A stretch of 64,000 bases of DNA from Geodermatophilus amargosae (GTDB lineage: Bacteria > Actinomycetota > Actinomycetes > Mycobacteriales > Geodermatophilaceae): positions 1 to 64,000 of the forward strand of contig NZ_FPBA01000012.1 of NCBI RefSeq assembly GCF_900116515.1, read 5' to 3'. Made by a program: the position numbers and the translations under genes. Below the pieces are notes generated by a model. That model made no database searches. It was not told the origin of the DNA and was given only the letters and a program-made list of their open reading frames with translations. This document shows positions 1 through 9,252 of the stretch, piece after piece (positions within the stretch are counted from its first letter, which is position 1; each line of letters starts with the position of its first letter).

Positions 1-1131
1 GAGGGCCTGTGGGTCTCTGCCGGTGGTGGGGTTGTCGGCCGCCAGGTCCGTCGGGTGCGGGCCGGCGGGGTCGGTGGGTTCGACCTGCGTGGTCGTGCGG
101 GCGTTCTGCCGGCGGCTGAACATCACCGCGGCCACCAGGGCGATGCCGTTGAACAGCGGCGTGATCCAGAATCCCGAGCCCGACGAGGAGAGCTGCAGAC
201 CCTGCACACCCAGGGCCAGGGTGAAGATCGCCAGCAGCGTGCCCCACACGTTGGGCCGCAGGTTGAACTGCGTGGCCCCGAGGAACACCGCGGCGTAGGC
301 CGGGAAGAGGAACGGCATGCCGATCGAGTTGTTGAACGTCCCCACCTGAGCGATGAACACGACGCCGGCCAGTCCGGCGACCGCACCGGCGGCGACGAAA
401 GAACCGATCACGACCCGCTCGGTGCGCACCCCCGACAGTCGCGCGGCCTCCCGGTTGAACCCCGAGGCATAGAGGTGGCGACCGACCTTGGTGTACTGCA
501 GGACGTACCACACCAGAAGGCCTAGGGCCAAGGTCACGAACAGACCGTTGGGAACCCCGAAGGTGCGCCCCTGCCCCAGGTCCTCGAAGGTCTGCGGGAG
601 CGAACTCAGCACCTGCTCGTTGTTGGAGATCTTCAGCGCGATCGCCGCCAGGATCTGACTGGTGCCCAGAGTCGCGATGAACGAGTTGATCCCCAGCTTT
701 CCGACCAGGATCCCGTTCACCAGGCCGACGAACGCCGACACCAGGACGGCGATCAGACACATAGTCCACACCCCGAGACCGGGATGGTTGTTGCTCATCC
801 AGGCCACCAGGATCACCGACAACGCCAGATTGGTCCCCAGGCTGATGTCGAACTCCCCGGCCACGAACGGCAGCAGCGCCGCCAACGCCAAGATGCCCAC
901 GATCGCCTGACTGCGGGCCACGCTCTGGAACGTGATCTCCGACAGGAACAGATCCGGGATCGTGATCCCGAAGATCACCACGATCAGGACCAGCAGATAC
1001 AACACGCTGACCCGCTTCGGGCTCAACGCGCCCAACACACTCGACACGTCAGCCACGGAAGACCGCTCCTTGCGGGAACGCACCGGCGGCGGCTGAGTCT
1101 GGTCGTTCTCGGGACTCGCGGTCGCAGTCAT
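1..1131 (-). CDS. ABC transporter permease, ribose/rhamnose type (partial)
   Basis: Inner-membrane permease of a sugar-type ABC importer (BPD_transp_2, RbsC-like). The reading frame is open to the left window edge, so the C-terminus is missing; 377 codons are visible. After a polar N-terminus of about 40 residues there are about eight to ten hydrophobic segments. The FVAGEFDISLGTNLAL stretch corresponds to the conserved loop of RbsC-type permeases. Start ATG at 1131 has GGAGG about 8 bases upstream. The likely solute-binding protein is 11 kb away at 12443-13618; the ATPase is not in the window and may lie to the left. The two upstream regions share an identical 16-base operator segment, suggesting co-control. 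The substrate is unknown; in this setting it may be a catabolic substrate rather than a sugar. Confidence 0.88.
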   Translation of the reverse strand, partial: MTATASPENDQTQPPPVRSRKERSSVADVSSVLGALSPKRVSVLYLLVLIVVIFGITIPDLFLSEITFQSVARSQAIVGILALAALLPFVAGEFDISLGTNLALSVILVAWMSNNHPGLGVWTMCLIAVLVSAFVGLVNGILVGKLGINSFIATLGTSQILAAIALKISNNEQVLSSLPQTFEDLGQGRTFGVPNGLFVTLALGLLVWYVLQYTKVGRHLYASGFNREAARLSGVRTERVVIGSFVAAGAVAGLAGVVFIAQVGTFNNSIGMPFLFPAYAAVFLGATQFNLRPNVWGTLLAIFTLALGVQGLQLSSSGSGFWITPLFNGIALVAAVMFSRRQNARTTTQVEPTDPAGPHPTDLAADNPTTGRDPQAL

Positions 1132-1695
1132 GGGACTCGTCCTCCGGAGTTGGCGGGATCAGGATCCCGGCGTTCTCGCCCACCTCGCGCCGGTGGCGCA
1201 GGTCACTCCTGCCGCGGTGAGCGTGACAGCCCTCCACCTGTCCGGTCAATAGTTCCTCATGACCAATTGCTGCCGGAGGTGGCCCTCAAGAGCGGCGAGC
1301 GCCCCGCCGGCCGGCTGTGCCTGCGGCGCCGTGAAGTGCTCGATGCCCCACCTCGCGGGACGTCCGAGGCCGGATCCTCGTGACTCGAGTCGCTCCCTAC
1401 GCGCTACGGCGGGTTGCCGCGAACTCCGGGGTCGTGCGACTCACCCAGCCGGCGCATCATCCGAGGGATCGCGCGGTCCGCCACCGGTGCCGTGACAGGC
1501 GGCACGTGCCGGACCACCTCGGCAGTCGCATGGTCACCCGGGGCCGAGGAGGCCGGGACGTGCGCTGCGGCGTCTTCCACCGCCTGCACCGTGAGCCCGA
1601 AGGGCTCGACCGCACACGCGGCTCACAGCAGGCGGTCCTCCACGACGCATCAGGGTCAGCGGCGGTGAGGACTCTGGCCGCCGGCGTGCCTGAGG
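1132..1695. other. non-coding stretch upstream of the permease
   Basis: About 560 bases with no ORF that I can match to a family. It carries the operator-like site at 1245-1266. The remainder may be decayed coding sequence but nothing recognisable remains. Confidence 0.5.
1245..1266. promoter_or_regulatory. operator-like palindrome, site 1
   Basis: GTCAATAGTTCCTCAT followed by GACCAA, one member of the window-wide TCCTCATGAGGA family. It lies about 115 bases upstream of the permease start. Its first 16 bases are identical to the site at 13800 in front of the ABC substrate-binding protein. Confidence 0.6.
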
Positions 1696-1711
1696 GTTCA
1701 TGATGAGGAAC
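1696..1711. promoter_or_regulatory. operator-like site 2, touching a start codon
   Basis: GTTCATGATGAGGAAC immediately precedes the ATG at 1712. The TGATGAGGAAC half matches the shared operator family. It also supplies the only purine-rich ribosome-binding candidate, so the mRNA may be leaderless or nearly so. Confidence 0.4.
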
Positions 1712-2254
1712 ATGGCTGATGACTCGACACCTCTGACGGCGGTAGAACTCGGTCAGCTGCGTGCGCTCCTCGAGCGCGACGCGATCCGCCGGGTGGTCGA
1801 GGGCTACGCCCGCGGCATGGATCGTTGCGAGGAGTCGAACGCGCGTGCGGCGTACTGGGACGACGGGCACGACAACCACGGCCTGTTCGACGGCAACGCC
1901 CAGGAGTTCGTGACCTGGGGTCTCGCCGCCGCCAAGGAGTACTCCGGCCAGCAGCACGTGCTCGGGCAGTCCACCATCGCCGTCGACGGCGATCGGGCAT
2001 CCGCGGAGACCTACTTCGTGCACTACGCCGAGCACGGGCGCGCGCCTTCCCCGAACGTCGTCACCGCGCTCGCGGGCCGCTACCTCGACCATCTCGAACG
2101 ACGCGGTGGCGAGTGGAAGATCGCCGACCGGGTCGTCGTCATCGACTGGAGCACCGTGTGGCGCTCGGAGGAGCGCTTCCCCGGGGTGGACGCCTTCGTC
2201 CCAGGTGACTGGTATCCGGACGACCGGATCTACACGAAGCCGCACTCCCTGTAA
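1712..2254 (+). CDS. SnoaL-like / NTF2-fold protein
   Basis: A 180-residue single-domain protein of the SnoaL_4 (NTF2-like cone) type. Such proteins act as small cyclases, isomerases, dehydratases or ring hydroxylase-like folds, so the exact reaction cannot be read from sequence. The start of the fold is typical: a helix with AIRRVVEGYARGMDR, then aromatic and acidic residues (YWDDGHDNHG), and C-terminal strands ending near DWSTVWRSEER. I prefer the ATG at 1712; in-frame ATGs at 1700 and 1703 add only four or three residues. A second SnoaL-like gene is at 11806. It stands alone on the plus strand with an operator-like element at its start and a hairpin 30 bases after its stop. Confidence 0.75.
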   Translation: MADDSTPLTAVELGQLRALLERDAIRRVVEGYARGMDRCEESNARAAYWDDGHDNHGLFDGNAQEFVTWGLAAAKEYSGQQHVLGQSTIAVDGDRASAETYFVHYAEHGRAPSPNVVTALAGRYLDHLERRGGEWKIADRVVVIDWSTVWRSEERFPGVDAFVPGDWYPDDRIYTKPHSL

Positions 2255-2284
2255 CCGGGGATCGGGTCGGATCAGGATTGGCTA

Positions 2285-2319
2285 CCTCGGACGCCGCGCA
2301 CGGTGTGCGACGTCCGAGG
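2285..2319 (+). terminator. hairpin after the SnoaL-like gene
   Basis: CCTCGGACG pairs with CGTCCGAGG, and the stem continues inward past one mismatch. It begins 31 bases after the stop codon. There is no T-run, as is common for actinomycete terminators. Confidence 0.5.
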
Positions 2320-2613
2320 TGCGCCGCATCCACTCCACCGGGGAACGCGGCCAGCGGGTTCCAGCCAGGACATGTGCATCAGATGTCGCATGGCGACCTG
2401 CTCGGGCGCCCTTGATGAGCGTGGGGCAGCCGAGACCCCTGGCGCGGGCAATGATCCTGTGATGACCTGCTGCCCGAGCGACACTGCCGAGGCACCAGAC
2501 GCCGGCCGGACCAGTCATCGCGGCGTCGAGACCAGCAGTTGCAGATGAGCGCGCATCCTCAGACCCAGGCAGCGCTCGGCCCGACACCTCACGGCACAAC
2601 GGTAGGAGCTGAC

Positions 2614-3789
2614 ATGGACGTCGACACGGCTTTCGACGACAAGCGCTTTCGCGAAGTGCTCGGCCACCTGCCCACAGGCGTGGTGGTCATCACGGCGATC
2701 ACGCCGGAGGGGAAGCCCTCCGGGATGGTCGTGGGCTCGTTCACGTCGGTCTCCCTGGACCCTCCGCTGGTCGCGTTCCTGCCCGCCCGCACCTCCTCGT
2801 CCTTCGCATCACTGCGTAAAGCACACAGCTTCTGCGTCAACATCCTGTCGGCGAAGCAGGAGCCGATCTGCCGTCAGTTCGCTGTCAGTGGCGGTGACAA
2901 GTTCGCCGGCGTCAACTGGTCCCCGGCGCCCTCGGGCGCTCCCGTCATCGACGGAGTGGTCGCCTGGATCGACTGCGAGTTCGAGCGAATCGACGAGGCC
3001 GGTGACCACTACATCGTGCTCGGGCGTGTGACGCACCTGGCTACGGGCGTGCCGACCATCCCCCTGCTCTTCTTCCAAGGCGGATACGGCGGGTTCGCCA
3101 CGACGTCCCTCGTGATGGGCGCGAGCGCCGACATGCTGCACAGCCTGTCGATCGCTGACCGAGCGCGTGCGGAGATCGAGGCCCTGGCTGGTGACGTGGG
3201 TTTCGAGTGCTACGCGCAGGTGCCGAAAGGCGACCAGTTCGTGGTCATCGCCTCGGTCTTTCCGCCCCTGGACGCGGTCCCGCCGTGGCGCATCGGCATG
3301 ACCTTCCCCGTGGTGCCGCCCTGGGGCGAGGTCTTCATGGCATGGGCCCCTCGCGATGAGCAGATCGCGTGGATGAACAGGATCAGGACGCCTGCTGACG
3401 ATCGGCAGCGCATCCTCGACGAGATGGCGACGATCCGGAGCACGGGATGGTCGATGACCGTGTGGCGGTCCATGGCAGACGTCGACCAGATCTCCGGGAT
3501 CATCGCGGAGCACGGACACACTCCCGCGATGGAGCGTCAGGTCGCCCAGCTCATGCGCAGTACCACCTCCGTCGCCGAGGTCAGGTCACAGGAGGACGTC
3601 GGGCGGTTGGACGGTCATCCGACCGGATCGATCGCATCCATCAGTGCACCTGTGATCGGCCCCGACGGTGAGCTGGCGCTGATGGTGAACATCCACAACA
3701 TCCCGGTGACCACACCCAAGCCGGAGGTACAGAGGTGCATCCAGCGCCTCCTCGAGGCGACGGCACGCATCGCCGAGCGCCTCGCCTAG
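2614..3789 (+). CDS. flavin reductase fused to an IclR-like effector domain
   Basis: A 391-residue two-domain protein. Residues about 1-165 form a flavin reductase-like FMN-binding split barrel: FREVLGHLPTGVVVITA, then SFTSVSLDPPLVAFLPA and the FxGVNW motif. This domain reduces FMN/FAD with NAD(P)H for two-component monooxygenases. Residues about 180-390 resemble the ligand-binding (GAF-like) domain of IclR regulators, with GMTFPVVPPWGEVFMAW where IclR proteins have the conserved Gly-Pro helix start, but no DNA-binding HTH is present. I chose ATG 2614 because GGAG lies 6 bases upstream; an ATG at 2545 would add 23 low-complexity residues. A stand-alone flavin reductase for the luciferase-like enzymes is at 26420. 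The fused domain may let a substrate or product tune flavin reduction; that is inference. Confidence 0.8.
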   Translation: MDVDTAFDDKRFREVLGHLPTGVVVITAITPEGKPSGMVVGSFTSVSLDPPLVAFLPARTSSSFASLRKAHSFCVNILSAKQEPICRQFAVSGGDKFAGVNWSPAPSGAPVIDGVVAWIDCEFERIDEAGDHYIVLGRVTHLATGVPTIPLLFFQGGYGGFATTSLVMGASADMLHSLSIADRARAEIEALAGDVGFECYAQVPKGDQFVVIASVFPPLDAVPPWRIGMTFPVVPPWGEVFMAWAPRDEQIAWMNRIRTPADDRQRILDEMATIRSTGWSMTVWRSMADVDQISGIIAEHGHTPAMERQVAQLMRSTTSVAEVRSQEDVGRLDGHPTGSIASISAPVIGPDGELALMVNIHNIPVTTPKPEVQRCIQRLLEATARIAERLA

Positions 3790-4145
3790 CTGTGCTGCCG
3801 GACCGGGCTCCGGCGTCGGGCACCACGTAGCGATGGTGATGATCGTGGCCGGCCCGATCGACGAGGTCGGCGCCGACAGCTCGGGCGTGAGCGAGGTCGT
3901 ATCGTCCTGAGGGTGCGGCCCATCTGTCCTGCTCACGAGCACGTCCGCTGGTGCGCGCCGTCGAGCGGAGACGCTCGGCGACGACGCTCACGCACCAGGT
4001 GGCGTCACCGACCCCTCGACGAGACGGTCGGTCCCCTCGCGGTCGAGCTCTCGAGCGCCTCGTGACACCGCTCGCCCTTCATCCCCGGTTCAGATCGGAA
4101 CTCGTCCGTCCCGATCTGCTCGTGCAGCGCGCAGGGCAGTAGCGG
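3790..4145. other. intergenic, convergent gene ends
   Basis: No gene seen. A short hairpin GCCGGA/TCCGGC at 3797-3814 follows the stop of the fusion gene and may terminate it. Confidence 0.4.
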
Positions 4146-4964
4146 TCACAGCCAGCCGACCGGGCCCTCGAGCAGGGGGCCCAGTTCGCCGCGGTTGATG
4201 TCGATGACCTGCGAGAGGTGCTCCTGCATAAGCGTCGCGGCGATCTCCGCGTCGCCGTCCACGATGACCTGGGCGAGCTTGAGGTGGTCCTCGACCAGTT
4301 GCCTGTGGAGCTTGCGGACGTCCCCGACGGTGGAGAGGTGGTGGGCGACCAGCTGGCCGTACGCGCGGAAGGTGAGCTGGAAGACCCGGTTGCCGGCCAG
4401 TCCGGACACCGCACCGTGGAAACCCTCGTGACCGGTCACGTAGACGTCGAGATCGACGTGCTCGTCCTCCTCCACGTCACCGGACAGATACGGCTCCATC
4501 ACCTGCTCACGCAGCGCAGCGTCCGGGTTCGAGGCGGCCATGCGGGCCAGCGTCGACTCCGCGAACACCCACGCCTCGAACAACTCGTCATACGTCGCCC
4601 CCGCGAGGTGGAAGAACAACGCCTCCATCCTGCCCAGATTGGCGGAGTCGACGGTGCCGACCACCGGACCACCACCGGGGCCACGACGGATGCTGATCAT
4701 CCCCTGGACCTCCAGGAGCCGCAGCCCCTCCCGCAGGGACTCACGGCTCACGCCGTACTGCTGCAGCATCTGGGCCTCCGAGGGCAGACCGTCCCCGGGC
4801 TGGAGCCCAGCGGCGGAGATGCTGCGCACGACCTCACGAGCCACGACCTCCGCGGCCTTCAGCGGTCGGAGCACCGAACCTCCGGCGGCGATCGGGATGC
4901 CCTTCGCCGGAGTCGCCGACTCCGCGGTCTGCGCATCGGTCTGCTTCTTCCTCGCCACGTGCAC
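4146..4964 (-). CDS. GntR-family (FadR/FCD) regulator, copy 1
   Basis: Transcriptional regulator of 272 residues with a winged-helix N-terminus (LPSEAQMLQQYGVSRESLRE, wing with RRGPGGGPVVG) and an all-helical FCD ligand/metal domain containing HEGFHGAVSGLAGNR and a late EHLSQVI helix. Such regulators usually repress catabolic genes and release on binding an acyl-CoA or organic acid. It is nearly the same protein as the one at 57859; the two genes are in opposite orientation and bracket the cluster. Start: GTG at 4964 (GTG at 4958 is equally possible, with AAGGGTG upstream); alignment with copy 2 rules out the long upstream extension, since similarity begins just after this point. It is the best candidate in the window for binding the repeated palindrome, but this is not shown by sequence. 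Confidence 0.9.
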   Translation of the reverse strand: MHVARKKQTDAQTAESATPAKGIPIAAGGSVLRPLKAAEVVAREVVRSISAAGLQPGDGLPSEAQMLQQYGVSRESLREGLRLLEVQGMISIRRGPGGGPVVGTVDSANLGRMEALFFHLAGATYDELFEAWVFAESTLARMAASNPDAALREQVMEPYLSGDVEEDEHVDLDVYVTGHEGFHGAVSGLAGNRVFQLTFRAYGQLVAHHLSTVGDVRKLHRQLVEDHLKLAQVIVDGDAEIAATLMQEHLSQVIDINRGELGPLLEGPVGWL

Positions 4965-5567
4965 CCTTACTCGTTCGTGATGGGCCTGGAGAGGCCCGCT
5001 GCGTGAGCGCGGCCACGCCGTCTTCAAGCCGCCATTCTTTGACTGCAATATATGCGCACTCGCCGGCATGAGGACGGGGCACGACCGACACCCTCCGCCT
5101 TCTCGATATTCGCCGGCCTCTCCGGGACTCCGACAGCGTCGTCTCAGGAAAGCTCGACGTGGGGGACATTCGGTCTCCGGTTGCCGTGCCGCTCGTCTCG
5201 CGGAAACCGAACAGGAGGACACAGCCCTCCTGGACCAGCACCTCGGCGTCCAGAGTGCCAGCGCGCCGTTCTGTCATGGTAGGTCGTCACTCGACGGTGT
5301 TGCGGACAGCGCGGCCACCGGCCCCCCGTGCGGCGGTGCACCGGCCCGTCGACGTGCGGTGGCGCTCATGGTGCCCGTGCTCCGGGGAGCAGCACGATGT
5401 CCGGCTCGGGACGGGCGCGCCCGGTCCCTCGGCCGGACGGCCTGCTGCCGGCTGGGCGAGCTCGAGCCCTCGACGTCGGGGGGGGCCGCCGGGGAGGACG
5501 GGGTTTTGCAGACCGGGCCGGCGGACTCCGGCGCGCAGTTCAGTCGCCGGCGTCGAGCTCCTCGGGC
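4965..5567. other. intergenic region upstream of GntR copy 1
   Basis: About 600 bases with no convincing gene. An AT-rich spot at 5046-5056 (minus-strand TATATT) could be the -10 box for the GntR gene. No good copy of the operator palindrome is present, only GCATGAGGAC near 5066. Confidence 0.4.
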
Positions 5568-6575
5568 TCAGTCGTCCAGTGCGGACAGGCCCGCGTCGAG
5601 CAGGGGGTCGATCGCGTCAGCAATCCCGTCGAAGCCCTCGCCGACCGTGTGCCCGGCCAGGAAGCGGTGGTGGATGCCCTCGAGGATGGCCGCCAGCTTG
5701 AATGCGGCCAGCGCGCGATACCAGCCGAAGCGAGCCAGGTCGCGGCTGCTCGAGGCGGCATAGCGGTTCAAGATCTCGTCCTCGGTGAGGTACCCGGGCG
5801 CGAGGGAGGCATCGGTGACCGCCTCGCCCAGCACAGCGCCCAGCCGGTCATAGGTCAGCATCAGCGCGAGGTCGGTCAGCGGGTCGCCCAGGGTCGCCAT
5901 CTCCCAGTCCAGCACGGCGGTCACCCGGTCCTGGCCGTCGACGAGGACGTTGTCGAGGCGGAAGTCGCCGTGCACGATGCCGGTGGTCGACTCGAGGGGG
6001 ACGTCCGCTGCGAGCCGCCCGAACAGCTGCTGAGCGGCCGGCAGGTCCCGGGTGTGCGACGCATCGAGCTGCTTCTTCCAGCGCGCCACCTGGCGAGCGA
6101 GGAACCCCTCGGGACGGCCGAAGTCGCCCAGCCCCACCGCGTGCGGATCAACCGCGTGCAACGCCGCGAGGGTGTCGACGAGGCCGGTGGAGATGACGCG
6201 GGTGCGGCCGGGCCCCAGTTCCGCGAGCTGGGCGGCCCGCCGGAGGGGCGTGCCGGCGCAGCGTTCCATGACGTAGAAGTCCGCACCGATCACCGACTCG
6301 TCGCCGCAGAACGCATAGGTCCGGGGCACGGGGACGGCGGTGTCCTGGAGCGCGGACATGACCCGGAACTCGCGGGCCATGTCGTGCGCGGTCGCCAGAA
6401 CGTGGCCCATCGGCGGGCGGCGCACGATCCACTCGCTGGTGCCGTCGGTCACCAGGTAGGTCAGGTTCGACTTCCCGCCGGCGATCAGCGTCGCTTCCAG
6501 CAGGCTGCCGGCACCGGACACCTCGCCCGCGAGCCAGCGTCCGAGGCTGTCGAGGTCGAGACCGGGTGGGCTCAC
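5568..6575 (-). CDS. APH-type phosphotransferase family protein
   Basis: A 335-residue aminoglycoside phosphotransferase-fold (kinase-like) protein. HGDFRLDNVL near residue 200 is the catalytic loop and DWEMATLGDPLTDLA the metal-binding DxD-like segment; the N-terminal GGKSNLTYLV is the nucleotide loop. Members found among acyl-CoA dehydrogenase genes (ACAD10/FadE36-like) are thought to phosphorylate hydroxyacyl substrates rather than antibiotics. The GTG start overlaps the stop of the upstream SDR remnant by four bases (GTGA), so it is translationally coupled to it. This gene is the last of the minus-strand run that begins at 9003. Confidence 0.85.
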   Translation of the reverse strand: MSPPGLDLDSLGRWLAGEVSGAGSLLEATLIAGGKSNLTYLVTDGTSEWIVRRPPMGHVLATAHDMAREFRVMSALQDTAVPVPRTYAFCGDESVIGADFYVMERCAGTPLRRAAQLAELGPGRTRVISTGLVDTLAALHAVDPHAVGLGDFGRPEGFLARQVARWKKQLDASHTRDLPAAQQLFGRLAADVPLESTTGIVHGDFRLDNVLVDGQDRVTAVLDWEMATLGDPLTDLALMLTYDRLGAVLGEAVTDASLAPGYLTEDEILNRYAASSSRDLARFGWYRALAAFKLAAILEGIHHRFLAGHTVGEGFDGIADAIDPLLDAGLSALDD

Positions 6576-7012
6576 TCGACACCGCCGGTGAGCGTGACCC
6601 CGCCGATGACGACGGTCTGGCCCGTCAGCGGGGCGGCGCCGGCGGGGAGCGGGAGCGCCACGACTCCCCCGATGTCCTCGGGCACGCCGAGGTGCTCGAG
6701 GGGGACGGTGGCGACCTCGGCTCCGCGGCCTTCGAGGAGCGCCGTCGCGGACGTCGTGACGACCGGGAATCCGACGGCGAGGTCGGCCTCGATCACCGGC
6801 CCGCAGCTGGGGTCGATGCCGGTGTCGTCGACCAGGGAGTTGGCGCGGCCGGTCGCGCCGGGGGCACGGGCGCTCCCGCCGAGCGAGGTGACCGCTCCGT
6901 CGTCGAGCGCTTCCTCGTCACGGCCGTCGATGACGAGCCGGGCGCCGTCGGCGACCAGCCGTCCGGGGGCGCCCGTGCTGATCGAGCTCTCCCCCTCCGA
7001 CCTTCGGCTCAT
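6572..7012 (-). pseudogene. short-chain dehydrogenase with internal deletion
   Basis: The 146-codon ORF contains only the two ends of an SDR. The start reads like a dinucleotide-binding half (STGAPGRLVADGARLVIDGRDEEAL). The last 50 residues match the SDR tail (PLEHLGVPEDIGGVVALPLP and TGQTVVIGG). Roughly 100 residues in between are lost, including the NAG strand and the YxxxK catalytic pair, so it cannot be an active SDR. The reading frame, the ribosome-binding site (GAGAGAGG five bases before ATG 7012) and the GTGA coupling to the phosphotransferase are intact. It may persist as a leader for that gene or as a small protein of unknown use. Confidence 0.6.
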
Positions 7013-7242
7013 GTGCGCCTCTCTCCCGGTCTCCGACCGAGCGCTTGCTGTCCTGACCGCGTCAGAGCGTGTCCCGACGCAGTAGTTCCCCACGCTGCCC
7101 CCTGACCCGGGCTGCGCCGCCGTCCCCGACCCCTCAGAGGCGGGGTCCGTCCGCCTCGAGCCGGCATGTGCGGCGACACGGGATCTTCGTTCGAGACGTC
7201 GACGGTCTCGGCCGCGCAGCGACGTGGGGCACCGACCGGGGA

Positions 7243-7698
7243 CTACGGGCGCGCCGGAGTCCCCGTCACGTGGGCGGCCAGGTCGCGGAGGAGGACGTCG
7301 TAGTTCGCAGTGATCATCTCCGCGGCGACCGGTTCGTCAGCAGCGTCGGCGTCGAAGTCCACGGCCAGGCGAACGAAGGTCTGACCGGTCGACGTGACCG
7401 CCCAGGCCCCCGCCTGGACGCGGTAGCTCCGCACCGGGAAACGGTTCGCACCGACGATCTCGTAGCGGACACTGCGTCGGACCTCGTCGTGTCCGAGCAG
7501 GCGTTCCCGCACCACCGCTCCGCTGCGGACCGTGATCGCGCGGACGGCGCCGACAGGTCCCCGGCCGACGGCTCCGCCCTCCAGCCGACAGTCCACGACG
7601 GCGGTGAGGCAGGTCGGCATCGCGCCGAAGTCCCCGAGGACACGCCAGACGTCGTCCACGGGCGCATCCACCACCGCCGAGACCTCCGTTGTCGCCAC
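7243..7698 (-). CDS. SRPBCC (polyketide cyclase-like) protein
   Basis: A 151-residue START/SRPBCC-fold protein. It opens with TEVSAVVDAPVDDVWRVLGDF, the usual first strand and helix of the family, and ends in the long C-terminal helix (VLLRDLAAHV). These proteins bind hydrophobic ligands and some are cyclases or aromatases; the ligand here is unknown. Start GTG 7698 is chosen because the family fold begins right there and GAGG lies 8 bases upstream; the longer frame upstream is arginine-rich and non-homologous. It follows the amidohydrolase by 129 bases on the same strand. Confidence 0.75.
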   Translation of the reverse strand: MATTEVSAVVDAPVDDVWRVLGDFGAMPTCLTAVVDCRLEGGAVGRGPVGAVRAITVRSGAVVRERLLGHDEVRRSVRYEIVGANRFPVRSYRVQAGAWAVTSTGQTFVRLAVDFDADAADEPVAAEMITANYDVLLRDLAAHVTGTPARP

Positions 7699-7827
7699 GT
7701 TCTGCACCTCTTCCGTGAATGGCCACGACGCACTGCGTCTGGCTCGTTTCCGACGCTGATCCGCAGGTCTCGTCCTACTCGACCACACCCCTGCCCGCAG
7801 GAGGCCGGCGCACAGTCCCGAACCGCG

Positions 7828-9003
7828 TCACCTGCGCGGGAAGCGGTACAGCTCGCGCGCGTTGGTCTCGACGATCTGGCGGACCTCGTCGTCAGGGACG
7901 TCGTGGAGCATCTCCGAGACGATCTTGCGGCTGTTCGGCCAGTAGGAGTCCGAGTGCGGGTAGTCGGCCTCCCAGGTGATCTTGTGCACGCCGATCTTGT
8001 GCCTGTTCTCCACGCCGTAGTGATCGGTGATGAAGCAGCCCCAGATGTGCTTCTCGAACAGCTCCGCCGGACGAACGGTCTGGTGGATGTTCTGGTAGAA
8101 GCGGTGCCGCTCCCAGGTGTACTCGACCCGCTCGAGCAGCCACGGCATCCAGCCGATGCCGCCCTCGGCGACCGCGACCTTGAAGCCGGGGTGCCGGTGG
8201 AAGACGGGCGAGAAGAGCAGGTCGCAGACGGTGTACATGGAGTTGGTCCCCATCAGCGCGGACATCACCGCCATGGGGGCTTCCGGCGCGGTCAGCTTGA
8301 CCTGGCCGGAGGTGCCGAAGTGCATGGTCGCGACCGCGTCGACCTCTTCGAAGACGTCGAACAGCCGGTCCCAGTGGTCGGTGTGGAAGGAGGGGTGGCC
8401 GAGGGGCACCGGGTTCTCGGGGAAGGAGATGGCGCGGACCCCGCGCGTTGCGAGCCTCCGCAGTTCAGCGATGGATGCCTCGACGTCCCAGTACGGGAGG
8501 ATGCCGACCGGGATGAAGCGGTCCGGATAGGGCGTGACCCACTCCTCGTGGACGTAGTCGTTCCAGGCCTTCGTGCAGAGCAGTGCGAGCTCGGGGTCCT
8601 TCACGTTCTGGAACATCGTCCCCGCGAACTTCGGGAAGGACGGGAAAAGCAGCTCGGCCTGCACGCCGTCGATGTCCATGTCGACCACCCGCGCCGCGGG
8701 GTCGTAGCAACCCGGGATCATGTCGTCGAAGCGCAGCGGCTCGGTGCCCAGCTCTTCGCGGGACTTGCCCGCGACCGCGTTGAGCCCGAGCTGGGCGTAG
8801 ACCAGACCCTCGAGCTGCCAGACCTGGCTGCCCTTCGGGACGCGCTGGCCGAAGCCGTACTGGTCCATCTCCTCACCCGTGGCCTCGACGATGCGGGGCC
8901 CGTTCTCCTGGTGCTTCTTCGGGAGGCGGGTGGACCACACCTCGGGACGCTCGATCAAGTGGTCGTCCACCGAGATCAGCTGCATGTCGTCGGTCAGAGG
9001 CAT
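7828..9003 (-). CDS. amidohydrolase 2 family metal-dependent hydrolase/decarboxylase
   Basis: A 391-residue TIM-barrel enzyme of the ACMSD-like amidohydrolase_2 family, common in actinomycete acyl-CoA and aromatic catabolic clusters. SVDDHLIERPEVW near the N-terminus is the variant metal motif (DxH). HFGTSG and AEGGIGWMPWLLERVEY are core barrel segments, and WEADYPHSDSYWP holds the late metal-ligand Asp. Most members decarboxylate or hydrolyse carboxylated intermediates; the substrate cannot be deduced. The start ATG 9003 has GAGGAG upstream. It heads the minus-strand run 9003 to 5568 and is divergent from the 3-hydroxyacyl-CoA dehydrogenase, with a 250-base promoter region between them that shows no clear palindrome. 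Confidence 0.85.
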   Translation of the reverse strand: MPLTDDMQLISVDDHLIERPEVWSTRLPKKHQENGPRIVEATGEEMDQYGFGQRVPKGSQVWQLEGLVYAQLGLNAVAGKSREELGTEPLRFDDMIPGCYDPAARVVDMDIDGVQAELLFPSFPKFAGTMFQNVKDPELALLCTKAWNDYVHEEWVTPYPDRFIPVGILPYWDVEASIAELRRLATRGVRAISFPENPVPLGHPSFHTDHWDRLFDVFEEVDAVATMHFGTSGQVKLTAPEAPMAVMSALMGTNSMYTVCDLLFSPVFHRHPGFKVAVAEGGIGWMPWLLERVEYTWERHRFYQNIHQTVRPAELFEKHIWGCFITDHYGVENRHKIGVHKITWEADYPHSDSYWPNSRKIVSEMLHDVPDDEVRQIVETNARELYRFPRR

Positions 9004-9252
9004 CGCGTGACTGCTCCTCGCTCATGTTCCCTCGGGGCACTCCAGCTGAGGTGCCCGCACGAGAGCCGGGGTCCTGACTCGTCCCGCGGCGGGCCGAGGG
9101 GCGACGCCTGGCCCGGACACGCTCGGCGGCGGATGGCGACATGGTACAAACATCCGTAGGAATTAGGAAGAGTCGCCTGGCGGCGAGTGGCGTCGCGCGG
9201 CCGCCCCGGCGCAGGCCATCGCGCCCCCGTTAGCAGGCCGTAGGGAGATGCT

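Noticed and set aside
1404-2245. Minus-strand frame opposite the SnoaL-like gene
   Set aside because: Protein-like in places but only as the mirror of the SnoaL-like codons.
5328-7085. 585-codon plus-strand frame opposite the phosphotransferase and SDR remnant
   Set aside because: Composition typical of an antisense shadow; the minus strand encodes recognisable proteins.
7069-9159. 696-codon plus-strand frame opposite the SRPBCC and amidohydrolase genes
   Set aside because: Antisense shadow with no motif; both opposite genes are clear.
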